Positions 1 through 11,651 are shown, counted from the first letter of the stretch. The stretch: 64,000 nt of DNA from Microbotryum silenes-acaulis (GCA_003665825.1 QPFY01000002.1:992001-1056000), one strand, 5' to 3'. The notes: generated by a model not told the origin, from the letters alone. Made by a program: numbers and translations.

Positions 1-1054
1 AATTTTCGAGTAAGTCATACTTGGGCATGGGCATGCGTGACTGAGAGTCTGGGCCTCACCGATCAAGATGTGAGTTCAAGTTGAATCTTAACCGCCATGT
101 AGTCTCACTCTCAGATGTCGGGTTCAAGACCGAGTCGGACGAGAACTTGGAACGCCGATCGGCTGATTTCGTCGGGGCCGGATCCGCGCAGAGGTGACCA
201 CCAGTGCCTCATCGACGATCAGCTCCATTCACCACGAAGAAGCATTTGGTCCATGACCAATTAAATGTGACGTCAGTACATGACTCCTTCCCTTTCTTGT
301 CCATACACGAAAGGTTTTCGAGCGTGGGCCCTCGTTTCTCAAGTATCGGCCCCGACTTCGTCTGAATCCGTGCGGCTGAATCTGGCTGAGTAGGCGAGAG
401 CATGCACCAACCGCCTGCCAGGACCGCCGAGCCCCGGCTCTGTTTTTGTCTTCCTTCCCCCTTTCCGACGCTCTCGGCTCGAACCAAACGCGACCCCCTT
501 GGATCTACCCGCACTGTTCCATCTCCTACAACAACTTGGGTTCACTTGCTGCCTAGGAGACTCGCACGCCGCGTTCCGTTTGCAGCGTGCACGTGCACTC
601 GAGTGCCGATTGGCCTGCGTGCGCTGTGGATTGGCTCGACCTCGGACTCGACCTCGAGTAGCGGGTCCTTTGCTGTTCACCTCCGACCCATCTGATCAGT
701 GAGTTAGAGCACGCATGTACTGGGCTACCCTGAGACGTCGTGTGGCTCGACATGGACGAGGGACCACGCGTGATGGCTGCATTCACCGTCGTCGAGTCTT
801 CGGCGTTCGCGGCCGTCGTCGTGGGAAACTCGGCGCTCTCCCTCGACTCTCGATTGGGGTCGCTGCGCTGGGCAGTGTGGGCACGGCTGGGGTCGCCATC
901 GACGCTCGCTCGCCTGCCCCTCCATACATGGTATTGCACGCACTGTTGCACATGCTGACCACGTGCGATCTCGGTGGATCTTGTTTGATTTCGCAAGCAG
1001 TTGTCGTGCCTAGCCTGCAGACCCGCGCAAGTGCTCCGGTGGCCGCGCAAGTGC
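1..1054. other. Left-edge non-coding stretch, 5' region of PTC7-like gene
   Basis: No convincing gene is visible. Open frames here lack ATG starts or codon bias and lie on both strands. The first ~60 bases match a segment near 51.1 kb (see repeat entries). The distal half is GC-rich and leads into the PP2C gene. Confidence 0.6.
7..60 (+). repeat. Dispersed repeat, copy A
   Basis: The segment starting tcgagtaagtcat and running through gagagtctgggcctca matches, with scattered substitutions, the segment at 51118-51173 in the same orientation. The copy may continue beyond the left window edge. No coding capacity or terminal repeats are visible, so the element class is unknown. Confidence 0.6.
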
Positions 1055-3174
1055 ATGTCCAAGTCACGCCAATCGTTGTCGACGCTTGCCTCGTCGCTGC
1101 AGCTGGCGTCGCTCGCCCGAGTCAACCCAGCCGCGCGTCAGGTGCAGGCCGCCCAGCGCTCAGCAGTCGCCGCGACCTCCGCCGTCCAGAAGCATACCCG
1201 CCAGAACCACCACCACGCCGGCAATCCAGCTGTCTATCGTGTCGTGCGCGATGTCCAGGGGAGTTGCTTCGTTGTAAAGCGACACCGACGTCCAGCCAGC
1301 CCCGAATCCGCCGCAGCGTCGGCGTCGGCCTCGTCCAACCGTAGGGCCCCCTCTGCTCTTGGCGGTCCTCAACGGCCGTCAGCGCCGATAGCGGCATCAA
1401 CTTCCTCGTCAGCCTCTTCGGCTCTCGGAACTTCTCAGTCATCATCCAGATCCGCCAGCACCTTGGCCTCATCATCGAGTAGTCTGGGTCGTTCGCCATC
1501 GATTTCTACAACAGCAGCAGCTGCAACAGCGTCAAGTTCAGTCTCCCTGTGTCGGGCATCAACTCCTCCGTCTTCGCCGAACCCGGTCGCCTACTTCCAC
1601 TCGAATGCTCGAGCTGCACACCAGCAACCTGCGCATGTATTTTCTTCGAATCTGATTCCTCCGCCGCCTCCGCCATCCTCTGCGCCCAATTCGGGACACT
1701 CGTCTCGGCACTCGGGCAGTTCTGGCTCGGGCAGCTTGCCCTCGAACGATCCGTCCTCGCTCCTGTCGAGTCCGCACCACCACGTCTCGGCCTCGCGCAC
1801 AACGTTATCCTCCGATGGGCCGTCTTCATCCTCTTCGGCCCCGTCCACGTCGGCGTCGACCAGCACCTCTTCCTCTGCCCCCGTCGCTGCCTCCTCAGGT
1901 GCAGCAGCCTTGTTCAGTTCCGACCACGCCCGTTCTTTCCCCCACCACGCCCTACCGAGCTTCTTTGGCACCTCGTTGAGCATTGCGCGAAGAAGCAATC
2001 TTGTATTCAGGAATGGCGCGTACGGAATACCCAAAGCCGGTAGGGAGAAGGATCTGGCTACGAAGGGGAAGGAGAAGGCCGATGGAGAAACGGGCGAGCT
2101 GGATCATTATCTCAGCGTCAGCATTGGAGAGGATGCCGTGAGTCTTCGCTGAAAAGGCAATAAAAGCTTAATGATAGTGACTAATCATACGCGATTGTGC
2201 ATGGCGCAGTACTTTTTAAGGACGGATTCTCTCGGTGTCGCTGATGGAGTCGGTGGATGGTCAGGCCATGCCGGTGCAAACCCGGCCAGGTGGTCGCGCA
2301 AGTTGATGCATCGTGAGTCGGCCTGCTTGCCTCGCGCCCGATTTCTCGTGGACGTTTATGAACTTAACCAATCATTGAAAATGCTCACAGACTGCTCCAA
2401 CGAGCTAGCACGCTACGAGAACGTCGACGACGAGTTGTTCTTGCGATACTACGAAGTCGATCCCGTCGAGGTCCTGCAGAGAGCGTTCGAAAAGAGTCTC
2501 GCGGAATGCAAAGATGAGGTGAGGACTTTTTGTCGGCGCAAATACGAATGAAGAGGGAACACGCACTGATCGGGGCTTGTACTACAATGTAGGGCGTTAT
2601 TGGTTCGTCGACCGCTTTGCTCGCCGTTTTGCGCAATGATGAATTGCGTCTCGCGAACATGGGCGATTGCTGCTGCTGCATCATCCGTGGCAACGACTAC
2701 ATCTTCCGCTCAGAGGAACAACAGCATTCCTTCAACTTCCCGTTCCAGGCCGGCACGACGTCCAAGGACACGCCCATCAAGGATGCGCAGAGGTTCAATA
2801 TCAAGGTCCAAAAGGACGACATCGTTATCCTGTCCTCCGACGGCCTGATGGACAACCTCTACGACGAAGACATTTTGGAAGAAGTGCTGAGATTCGTGGC
2901 TTTGACACCCGCGCCGACCGCTTCGTCTTCAGGCTCTGCACCCCCTGGCGTCACGGGACCGAGGTACACGCTGAATCGATTCTCGCCGCAAGCCGTCTCC
3001 GAGGCGCTCAGTCTCCGAGCGAAGAGCGTCTACGAGGACCCACGCGCCGTCAGTTCACCCTTCCAACAACGCGCCGTCGAGGAAGGCATTCACTTTGTCG
3101 GTGGCAAGAGGGACGATATCACGACTTTGATTGGCGTCGTTGGCGAATTGGAAGCTAGTCCGGACAGGAGATGA
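1055..3174 (+). CDS. PTC7: Mitochondrial-type PP2C protein phosphatase (PTC7-like)
   Basis: Metal-dependent Ser/Thr phosphatase of the PP2C/Ptc7 group; yeast Ptc7 acts in mitochondria on CoQ-biosynthesis proteins. Exons 1055-2137, 2210-2312, 2391-2518 and 2593-3174 give about 631 aa. Catalytic signatures appear in order: GEDAYF across the first junction, GVADGVGGW (about residue 370), GSSTALLA, NMGDCC, LSSDGLMDN, and a C-terminal GGKRDDIT. The first ~60 residues are rich in Arg/Ser/Ala and nearly free of acidic residues, as in a mitochondrial presequence. A 300-residue Ser-rich linker follows, longer than in yeast. The start is the first in-frame ATG; the frame opens earlier only with TTG. 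Function is by family; the exact N-terminus is less certain. Confidence 0.9.
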
Positions 3175-3696
3175 CACCCCACTCATTCTCAGCCATCCCA
3201 AGCAGACATATGTATACTTCGTTCCCCGACCCCTTTGTTGTTGATGTTGATGTAGATGACGTCCCCGAGCAAGAGTCTTGTTCTCAGCTTTCGTATCTCT
3301 TGCACCCTTTTGGCGTCGCCACGCTTGCCCCTCTTTGGCAACGCCTGTTTTTTTTCCTGTTTTTAAGTGTCACCCTATGGAGCAATGCAGTCTCTTTGTC
3401 TCCACCTTTGTTCTTGCTTGTATCCTCGAACGCGAACAGTTCATAATTTCAAGGACATGCCACTCAAGACACCTCAGCAGATTTCAACCGAATTCTGATA
3501 CCAGATGCGTATTCAATTGCATTTGAACGTATGCTTGCGAAACGGTGTATACAAGTGGGATGAGCCTTGTGGATGCGTTAGGATGAAAACGTGGCATGAA
3601 GAGTGTTGATGGTCTTGAGTCGTTGGATGTTACCCAAGGATCTTCCTTGGGTTCTCTCCTCCCGGAAGCTCCTTCCTAGGGAGTAACAACTCCCAT
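3175..3696. other. Convergent 3' intergenic region
   Basis: Lies between the 3' ends of the PTC7-like gene (+) and the MetE-like gene (-). It contains T-rich tracts around 3350 suited to 3'-UTR and polyadenylation signals. No gene is seen. Confidence 0.6.
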
Positions 3697-5416
3697 TTAC
3701 GCCTTCCTGCCCCAAACCTCCTCAACGATCTCCTGGCAAAGCTGGATCTTGGCCCACTGTTCCTCCTGCGTCAACTCGTTTCCATGCACGGTCGAAGCGA
3801 ACCCGCACTGGCACCCCACGCTCAACTGCTCCAAAGGCGCATATTGCGCCGCTTCGCGGATACGCGCGATGATCTCCTTCTTGTCCTCGAGCTTGCCCGT
3901 CTTGGTCGAGATGAGACCGAGCGTAACGGTCTTGTGGCCCTTGGGGAGGTGGCGCAGGGGCTCGAAGCCACCGGAGCGCGAGTCGTCGTATTCGAGGAGG
4001 TATTGATCGACGTTGAGATCCTTGAGCAGGACTGTTTGGATCGAAGGAGGGGTGAAAAGAGTCAGCACCTCGGCTCATTTGAGCGTTCTCGTCAGATGAC
4101 TGCGTCTAGGACTGACCTTCGGCAACGGGTTCGTAACCACCACTGGCGAACGACCTCGATCGGAAGTTACCACGGCACAAGTGGATCGCGACCGTCATAT
4201 CCTCGGGCTTGTCCTTCAAAGTGGCGTTGATCAACTTGGCGTAGTTGGAAGGCAATTGTCGGACGTCCTCGCCTCGCTCCTCGGCTGCTTTCCTCATCTC
4301 GTCCGAGCACAGGTAGGCCTACGGGATAGCAAAACACTTCGTTATCGGTGGCATAACTCGGGGAGAAAAGTCTTGCTCACTAAGTTGGTGTCATCCAACT
4401 GGATGTACCTCGCGCCGGCCTTGTAAAGCGCATCGATCTCGGCCCGGTAAACGACGGCCAAGTCTTCAAAAAAGTCCTCGATGTTGGGGTACGAGTTGAT
4501 GTCGATCGCGGCGCGGCCGCTTCGGAAGTGCAACATCGAAGGCGAAGGGAGCGCGACCTTGACTTCGGTGCCTTCGGCCGAGAGGCACGACTTGACGAAT
4601 TGGTAGTCGGCGACTTGGATCGGCCCGGTGTGAGCCAACTTGCCCGTGACGGTCAACTGGGGCGCTATGCAGCAAAGTAGAACCTCGATTGGTCAGAAAT
4701 TACGTTGCTCAAAGATCGATCATCTTCGAATACTTACGTGCGGCTTCGGCTTTGCCCTCGACGAGCTTGTTCTGGGTGACTGTGACACCTCCGAGGTGCT
4801 TCAAGAAATCGAGATGGAAGTATTCTCTCTATAAAATCGGAATGGAGGAAAGCATAACGTCCCTCGTCTGAATCAGCACCCTGCCACGGGCAAGCCAACA
4901 AACCGAAACTCCCTCTCCTATTCGGCCTGGCGAAACAAGTTCCGTTCACCGGCCGTATCGACCGCTCGCGCGTCCCATCCCGAAAGACTCACGCGGAACT
5001 CTCCATCACTGATACCCTTGAGGCCCGCCTTCTCCTGCTGTTGCACAACGGTGCGGATCGCGTCGTCCTCGACCTTGCGCAGTTCGGCATCGGTGATCTT
5101 GCCCTCGAGATGGGCTTGACGAGCTTCGTGGATCTCCTTGGGGCGCAAGAACGAGCCGACTGCGATCGGTGCAGACGGGTCATTTAAAGGTCAGTCTGTC
5201 AGTCTTCTTGCGATTTCACCCTGATAGCAAAGAGATGTCGAGTTGGGTGGCATGGGGTGACACCATCCGGTAAGTCGGCACTCTTCAGAAGCCGGATGAA
5301 AATGTGGTCTTGAAATAGGCGCGGGGCTAGGGAGCGGCACTGCGGGAGATGCGATGCGGAGAGGGACACTGACCATGCTCGGTGCGGTTGATGATGGGGT
5401 TCTTGGTGACGACCAT
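3697..5416 (-). CDS. MetE C-terminal-like methyltransferase (UROD/MetE-like)
   Basis: Resembles the catalytic C-terminal barrel of cobalamin-independent methionine synthase, in the short stand-alone form (YxjG/YxjH type). Six exons on the minus strand: 5374-5416, 4993-5159, 4738-4828, 4381-4664, 4117-4318, 3697-4031; 373 aa. The N-terminus reads HVGSFLRPKEI across the first junction, typical of this group. The zinc/thiol site appears intact: H-x-C in AIHLCRGNF, Glu in YLLEYDDSRSGGFEPL, and the distal Cys in VGCQCGF. Full MetE is about 750 aa, so the folate-binding N-terminal half is absent. The methyl donor and acceptor are therefore unknown; a thiol acceptor is inferred from the zinc ligands. 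A TCACGTGA box lies ~255 bp upstream. Confidence 0.88.
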
Positions 5417-6016
5417 TTTGGTTGCGGATACGGGGTGAACTGATTGTCTGGTGCGGACGGATGGAGGTAGGAGGAGAGGGTCATGAGCTGACGTGCGACG
5501 GGATCGACCCTCCTACGCTTTGACGGGCACAATGGCACAACGGTTCAAGCGAACCCGAACCGCGAGTTCATGGGTCACGCGGTCACGGCGGTCACGTGCT
5601 CTGGCCCGCGCGCACTCTTCCTACCCAGCGCTCAGCCGCGACTGGACCAGGCCTCTGCCGGTCTGCCCGATCACGTGAATCGCAGCACCCAAATCAGATT
5701 GAATTGCGCGAGTCTACTCAGAAGATTCTATGATCCGAAGCACAGTGTATAGTTTGAAGCGATCAAATGGCGGATACTGCAAAATCGACGAACGCACCAA
5801 CGTCTGAACGTTGAAGCGTCCACAAAGACATGCAAACACATCGATCGGGGTGGGAGGGGGGGGGGGGCAGGGGCATGGAAATACAACAAGACAGAAGGGC
5901 CCGTCTCAGGGAGAAAAGCACGACATAAGGGTGAAACGGCGCTTATACAAAACAACAGGGGACCACATTAGCAGGCGCAATGCCGCTTCAAGACAGCAAT
6001 ATAATGAGATGGGCGA
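5417..6016. other. Intergenic region upstream of MetE-like gene
   Basis: Contains a TCACGTGA box and a 12-G run at 5856-5867. The left part is the promoter of the MetE-like gene and the right part is the 3' flank of the SIS gene, both on the minus strand. No further gene is seen. Confidence 0.55.
5671..5678. promoter_or_regulatory. TCACGTGA box (Cbf1-type bHLH site) upstream of MetE-like gene
   Basis: Perfect 8-bp palindrome in the context gatcacgtgaatc. In yeasts, RTCACGTG is bound by Cbf1, which controls sulfur-amino-acid genes, and here the downstream gene is methionine-synthase-like. Binding is inferred. Confidence 0.4.
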
Positions 6017-7442
6017 CTAGACGCCTCGGCCCTCACGCCCAAGCTATCGAGAAGAAGATGAACAATTAGCAACATTTACATGTATCTTGAGCAAGCGTGA
6101 GATTGCAGAGAAGCAAAAGTCGAAGAGCTCACCTCGATGCCGAGTTGACCTCCGGGGTGACATCTTAGGAAATCCGCTCTTCGGGCCTTGCCGTCTCGAC
6201 CCCATCCGATTCGCATCTTACTCAGTGTAAGGGCCACCGCATCGCCGATCGCCAAAGCCGCAACCACACTGCTTGTCGGAGCAGGGAGAGCCGAGTCGGC
6301 CTCGTCCGTGACCTTCTCACCGGCGCTCTTGGTCGAGGCACCCGTGCCGGCATCGAGCCAGCCGGCGCAAGCACGTGCGAGGACCGAATCGGGGTCGCGC
6401 GTGACGGCGACCAGTGTTCGTACACGAGGTCGGATGATGGGCAACAGTCGCATCAACTCCGCCGTGGCGCCAGAGTGCGAGATCATGAGGAGCGCGTCGC
6501 ACGGCGAGGTAGGCGAACAGCGGCAGATGACTCCGAGGTCGCCGTGGAGAGCCTCGAGGGGATGCAAAAAGACGGATTGGATGCCTGGGAAGAGGTAGAG
6601 TTGGTTTACATAAGTCAATTTGATGGATCGGAGAAGCTCGACGTGTTTGCGTGCGTGGAAACGATGCCAAGCAAGCTCGGAAAAGGAGGCTTACCGAGGG
6701 AACAGAACGTGGCCACCATCTTTCGGCCGACGAGACCGGATTTTCCAACACCCGTGACGACGATCTTGCCGTGGGCGGGGAGGGAGGAAAGAGCGTCGAT
6801 GACGTTGCGGAAGGCGATGTTGGATCTCGACTCTGCCCTCGATTCGACCGACGAGTCATCGTTGTCGAGCGAGCCGACGTCCGAGGCGCGATCTTCAAAG
6901 CCAAAGCCGGGGCCGGGGAAGAGGTCATGATGCGCGAAGGGAGCTTCATCTTCGACGATCGGCTGCGCCGCCGGGGCGAGCCTCGCCGCGAGAGCCAAGA
7001 GCGCATACGCTTCGTTGCGTACGATGCTCGATGCATAGGCTGCGAGCTGGGTCGGGTTGGGCTTGAGCGGGTCCAGATCGAGCTGACCACCGGAGAGCGA
7101 GAGCTGATCGAGCACGGGCGAGAGCGACAGGCCTTTTGCTGGCGAGAGGAACGGCGATGACGCGATGGACGATGCCGGTGAGGGTGCACTCGACGAGGCA
7201 ACGGAGCGTGGTGACGATGCTTGATCAGAGTCGGATGAAGAGCTGAACGGGCTCTCGGACAGGGAGGCGATCGACAGGTCCGACTGTCCTACGAACAGGC
7301 AGGCCGGCGTGATGGACGACACCGAGACGCCTGAGTCATGGCGACTCCATCGGTGCTGCTGAGGCTGGGGCTGCTGGGAAGGGTGCTGTTGGTGCTGGTG
7401 CTGGCCAGATGTGAGGCTCGATGTTGAGAACGACGACGACAT
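6017..7442 (-). CDS. SIS-domain sugar-phosphate isomerase (KpsF/GutQ-like)
   Basis: Exons 6695-7442, 6133-6584 and a 27-nt last exon 6017-6043; 408 aa. The first ~150 residues are Ser/Pro/Gln-rich and disordered-looking. The SIS fold follows: KIVVTGVGKSGLVGRKM, the HPLEALHGDLG segment over the exon junction, LLMISHSGATAEL, and CHPGGQLG near the end, all diagnostic of the arabinose-5-phosphate isomerase group. The CBS pair found in bacterial KdsD/KpsF is missing; the protein stops shortly after GGQLGIE. Bacterial relatives interconvert ribulose-5-P and arabinose-5-P for Kdo; the fungal substrate is unknown. A second in-frame ATG at 7547 would add 35 residues including a hydrophobic stretch; the 7442 start was preferred for composition. 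Confidence 0.82.
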
Positions 7443-8577
7443 TACGGACGACTGAAAAGGAATGTAGGGTAAGGGCAGGAGAAGAAAGTGGACGAGACCG
7501 AGAAGCGATGCACGATGCGGCCGAAAAAAGAGCACGGAGCAGGGCATCGGACTCTTGTGACAAGACTTGCTCCGATGAGCGAAGGCCCTGCGCGCCACTG
7601 ATTGATAAGAATGACGAAGCCTGGCCGATCGCGGATTCGGGCTGGCGGGCTCAGCCTTCTGGTTGCCCAAGGCTGGGTGGGCCTCGCCAAGGCAGCGTCG
7701 ACGATGACTGAGTGCGCGTCAAATTGGCACATGCAAATCGGTGACAAGATCAATCAGAGAGCCCGACTCGATCTCCAAAAGTGCATCACCATGAGGCCTT
7801 CTAACACCCTGCCTATTTCCCTCCACTTGCAGTAGTAGTGTCAGGCTTAGGTCAGCTTTTCCAGCCCGCCGGACTCTGAATCACGACGCTGGCACCCGAG
7901 TGGAGGCAGCAGCTGCGCATGCATGCACGATCCAAAGGTGGTTCTGCTCACTCGATGCTCGAACCCGATGTCTGAAATATGTGCATACGTAACGATTTGG
8001 TTACCGAAGGATTTTCAATTCTTGCTCGAAATAATCATACGACGTTCCACTACTACTAACTCATGCTTTCGATACTTTGCAGATCGATGCGAAAAAAAGA
8101 GACCTTGTGTAATCGAGGGTCCCACGTTCGACTGACCACGCTGCCCTCGGTTCGACGCCGAGAATCTGCAGTGCATTGTTTGGGAAGATTCATGACTTGA
8201 CCTTTCTAAAGGTTCAAGTGTAGTTCTGTTCGAGCTCCTCGAAGGTGACAACAATCGCATAGCGGAATCATCTTAGTTCCACATGAGCCTTCATCAAAGC
8301 CAAGTTTGCGGCATCACCACTGCAGTGATAGCATCATCGCCTCAGGGCCTCACTGCAGATCTGAGGATCTGAGGTTCGAGTGGGATAGCAGCACGTGAAA
8401 GTCACGTGATTGCCGCTCGGCTGTGGTCGAATCGGGCTTGAGTCGGTTAGTATCAGGAGGAAACTACCTACCGTCCCACTCCACCTATGTAAGTGGATTC
8501 GGGTGCTATGCAGAAGCTAGATGACCATGCAATGAAATCGTTAAAAGCATCACCTCTTGTCCGTGAAATGCCAGGCG
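7443..8577. other. Divergent promoter region, SIS gene / TPK gene
   Basis: Over 1.1 kb without a supportable gene between two divergent genes. It holds two CACGTG hexamers near the TPK end and scattered short GC-rich words. Open frames are short and lack splice or motif support. Confidence 0.55.
8392..8408. promoter_or_regulatory. Paired CACGTG boxes upstream of thiamine pyrophosphokinase
   Basis: Two CACGTG hexamers start at 8392 and 8403, 11 bp apart (about one helical turn), 170-190 bp upstream of the proposed TPK start. The second is in the wider TCACGTGA palindrome. bHLH (Cbf1/Pho4-like) binding is inferred from the motif only. Confidence 0.4.
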
Positions 8578-9887
8578 ATGCCGGGCTGGAATTCGAGCGA
8601 CGAATACGGGCGTGACTGAGACGGCTCTGACTCCTGACACCAATCTCCTTCTCAGCCCTTTCATCCTCTCGAATCTGCAGCGCTGGCAGACCCCACACCT
8701 CCCCCTAGCACCTATTTTCGAGGTGTCAAAAGATGGAAAACCGACACCTTCCTCTGTCGAGACGATGGTGCTCGCCCGAATGCGCTGATTATCCTCAACA
8801 CCCCGCTCGTGCGAGACGAGCTGTTCCGCAAGCTTTGGGCCGCAGGTCAATCGGATCGTGCAAAGAGTTCAACAGTGAAGAGGACAAACTGACTGACATG
8901 GAACTTTCTCTGACAGCCTCCGTTCGTTACTGCGCTGATGGAGGCGCGAATCGGCTGTACGACGCTTATCGATGCAAAGAGCCTTCCCAGGCAGCACGAA
9001 CAAATAGAGACGACCCAACAACTATCCGCCATGACGATGACGGCGATGATATGATACCTGACCTCATAAAGGGTGATCTGGACTCGTTGCGCGACGATGT
9101 CAGGGCCTACTACGAGAGCAAGGTCCGTTCGTCCAATCTTCGTCTCGGCTTATTCTTATGGACCCGACTCACATGAGACATCCTGCTCCCATCTTTTACC
9201 AATCCAGAACGTCTCTATTGTCCATGATCCCGACCAATACTCGACCGACCTGGGCAAATGCGTCGTCGCTTTGACCGAATACGAGACCAAACTCCCTACT
9301 CAAGCTACCCCCTCCACATCCAACGAACCAGCACCACCATGGACACCCATCCAACACCAACTCGTCATCGTCGGTGGTCTGAGTGGTCGATTGGATCAGA
9401 CGATCCATACATTGCATGCGTTGACGTTGTTGGACCAAGAAAGGGAAATGACTTGGGCTGTGGGGCAGGAAAGTTTAGCGTGTGTCTTGGGCCAAGTCAG
9501 TTTGAGATATCCTGGTACCTCCGTGGGTGGTCGACCGAGAAAAAGCTTAACTCTGTCCGACCATAGGGTACACACGATATCAGTACAAACCTCAAATATT
9601 TTGGTGATACGTGCGGCATTTTACCCGTTGGTGAACCGGCCAAAGTCATAACCTCTGGCCTCAAATGGGATCTCACCCCGACTACTTGTGAGGCATTTGC
9701 AAGGATCAGTCCAGCCGACGCATGAGCAATGTAGCTGAGGGGTTTGCTGTGCCTCACAGTTGCGTATCCTACGTCAATCGCGGCGGGCGTCTCTTCGTCG
9801 AATCATTTGCCTCAAGAGACCGTTACGATCTCGACCGACGTTCCAGTGGTTTGGACCGTCGAGGTTCGATCGACGACTCGACCGTGA
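8578..9887 (+). CDS. THI80: Thiamine pyrophosphokinase
   Basis: Transfers pyrophosphate from ATP to thiamine, giving the cofactor TPP in the cytosol. Proposed exons 8578-8611, 8681-8845, 8917-9122, 9208-9495, 9567-9687 and 9760-9887; 313 aa, close to yeast Thi80. Family motifs in order: NALIILNTPL, YCADGGANRLYD, PDLIKGDLDSL, DQYSTDLGKC (Mg/thiamine site), IVGGLSGRLDQTIHTL, then FGDTCGILPVGEPAKV and a VPVVWTVE terminus. All junction phases agree. The first exon is the weak point: an in-frame stop lies just upstream of exon 2, so a short upstream exon beginning ATGCCGGG was chosen. A different acceptor at 8655 is possible. No TPP-riboswitch-like fold was recognised in the introns. Confidence 0.88.
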
Positions 9888-10118
9888 CTCTCGTTGATTG
9901 ATCTGACCTGCTCTTCTCGTATATCTTAACTTATCCGTACTTATCTCAGTACATCCGTTACCTTTGACTTATCTACTGCTTTCTTTGCGATATCCAAACT
10001 CGCAAAATTTATGTGGCCCCAGAAAATACTTCCGAGAACCCACCCAAAACCTTTTCCTCGACAGGCTTGTCGCTCCCTCCTTGTCGCTCTCTCCTTGTCG
10101 CTCCCTCGTCTCCCTGAA

Positions 10119-11366
10119 CTAACCCTCCGTCTCCATAAAATTATAATGGAACACAATCGCATCGACGTACTCCTCCCCCTCCCCCTCGGCCTTCTTCAAC
10201 AAGCCCGCGTTCGGGATCAAGCCCGCTCTTTGGAATCCGAGCGAGTCCCAAATTTTGACCGAGGCGATGTTGTTGACGTACACGAGGTTGAAGACGGAGC
10301 CTTTGTAGCCTATTAGAACAGGATGGATTCAGATTCTAGAAGCTAGGATAGGCGAGACGAGGGTTCAGAGTTGTGACGGACCTAGTAAAGGCGCGTAGTG
10401 GAGGTAAGAACGACCGAGCGTTTTGCCGACTTTAAGACCACGGTGAACTGGAGGAACGACAAAGCCGCCGTTGCAGTTCTGGTCGACGATGGCCATAGAT
10501 TCAGTAAGGACAGGTGACGACCTAAATTGAAGGCACGCATTCAGCGCTTACATGTGAAGATCGACCCGGATAATTGGGCTGCGGTGGGGAGGAATTTCGA
10601 GGGTGAGATAGCTTCCTCATCGGAACGGTGTGACAACGATGAGTACTTACTTTGATATCTGCCACACTAAATGAGAAGCATGCATCAGCAACCGAAAAAG
10701 CCCACATTCCTGACCGCCGTCCCACTCCCGTGGATGAAGAAAGATTCTTCCCGGAGGACTCGTCTCTCGGCGACTCACAATACATGCCCAACACAGCATC
10801 CTTCCACTCCCTTCCAGCTCTGATGATGTCTAATGCTAGGCCTTTTTCCCTGTAAACTCCGTTTTCGGGTATTGTCCCGTCAAAGGGGGTCTCGTCGAGC
10901 AGACCTAGGAAACAGTCGGTACCTTCGCGTGGGGGAGAAGGATGTCAGTCCAAGATGTGGTGCCTGTATGCTTCGGAGGGATGTACCGAAAAAGTATCCT
11001 GCCTATTCAGTATGCTAACCATCATATCAGCCACATTTCATCTCCACCATCGCCCCACGCTCTCCAATCAACCTCCCCCACCCATCCCTCCGCGCCACCC
11101 CACCTCTTTCTCCCCCAATTCAAACTCACAAACTGCTCATAGCTCTGCTCCCCCATCTGCGGATACGTCCTCCCTTCCTTGACCACATCATTGAACACGC
11201 CCTGGAGGTACACGATCAATTCCTCCGGGACGGTAGAGCGCGTAACGGGGAAGACGGTCAGGCGTTTGGTGGAAGGATCTTGGTCGTGAAGAGGGAAGGC
11301 TCGCGGTTCGAGGGGCGGGGTGGCGGATGTTGTAGAGGGACGAGTTATGGTCCCGTAGGCGGACAT
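10119..11366 (-). CDS. GNAT N-acetyltransferase, Mpr1-like
   Basis: GNAT-fold acetyltransferase resembling yeast Mpr1, which acetylates toxic proline analogues and supports oxidative-stress tolerance. Seven exons: 11130-11366, 10987-11002, 10784-10922, 10651-10666, 10552-10578, 10382-10478, 10119-10309; 240 aa against 229 in Mpr1. Recognisable blocks are AGYFFGTDCFLG over the 16-nt exon, KPNYPGRSSH on a 27-nt exon, PPVHRGLKVGKTLGRSYL (acetyl-CoA loop), SVFNLVYVNNIASVKIW, SLGFQRAGLIPNAG and GEEYVDAIVFHYNF. Two tiny 16-nt exons are needed. At 10784 the donor GTATTG was chosen over a nearby GTGAGT because only the former keeps phase into the next exon. The substrate is inferred from overall resemblance. 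Confidence 0.75.
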
Positions 11367-11651
11367 GGTGGGAGAAGAGGTGGGAGAAGAGTGAGGAAGA
11401 AACGGGAGGGGAGTGAGGGATGTGGGGAAGCGCAGAGGGGGGTCCTCGAGCGGAAGAGGGGGCGAATCGGACCGAATTAGGTTGAGGTGGCATCAGAGTT
11501 CTCCTTTCATATAATAACTCGGGAGCTGTTTCAACTTCGACATGTGCATTACGTATATTGCATACAAACCAGTATTAAGGGCCCAACCAGGGTTCAAACT
11601 AGGCGAGAAGGTAGCTTTTCGACTTGGTTCCATTGCCCCTTGAGAACATCG

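Noticed and set aside
1001..1054. N-terminal extension of the PTC7-like protein
   Set aside because: The frame opens at TTG, not ATG; the first in-frame ATG is at 1055.
8081..8170. Possible tRNA around ggttcgacgcc
   Set aside because: A B-box-like word is present but no A box or cloverleaf pairing could be drawn.
8578..9887. TPP riboswitch in the TPK introns or leader
   Set aside because: No recognisable CTGAGA...ACCTGAT-type conserved core was found.
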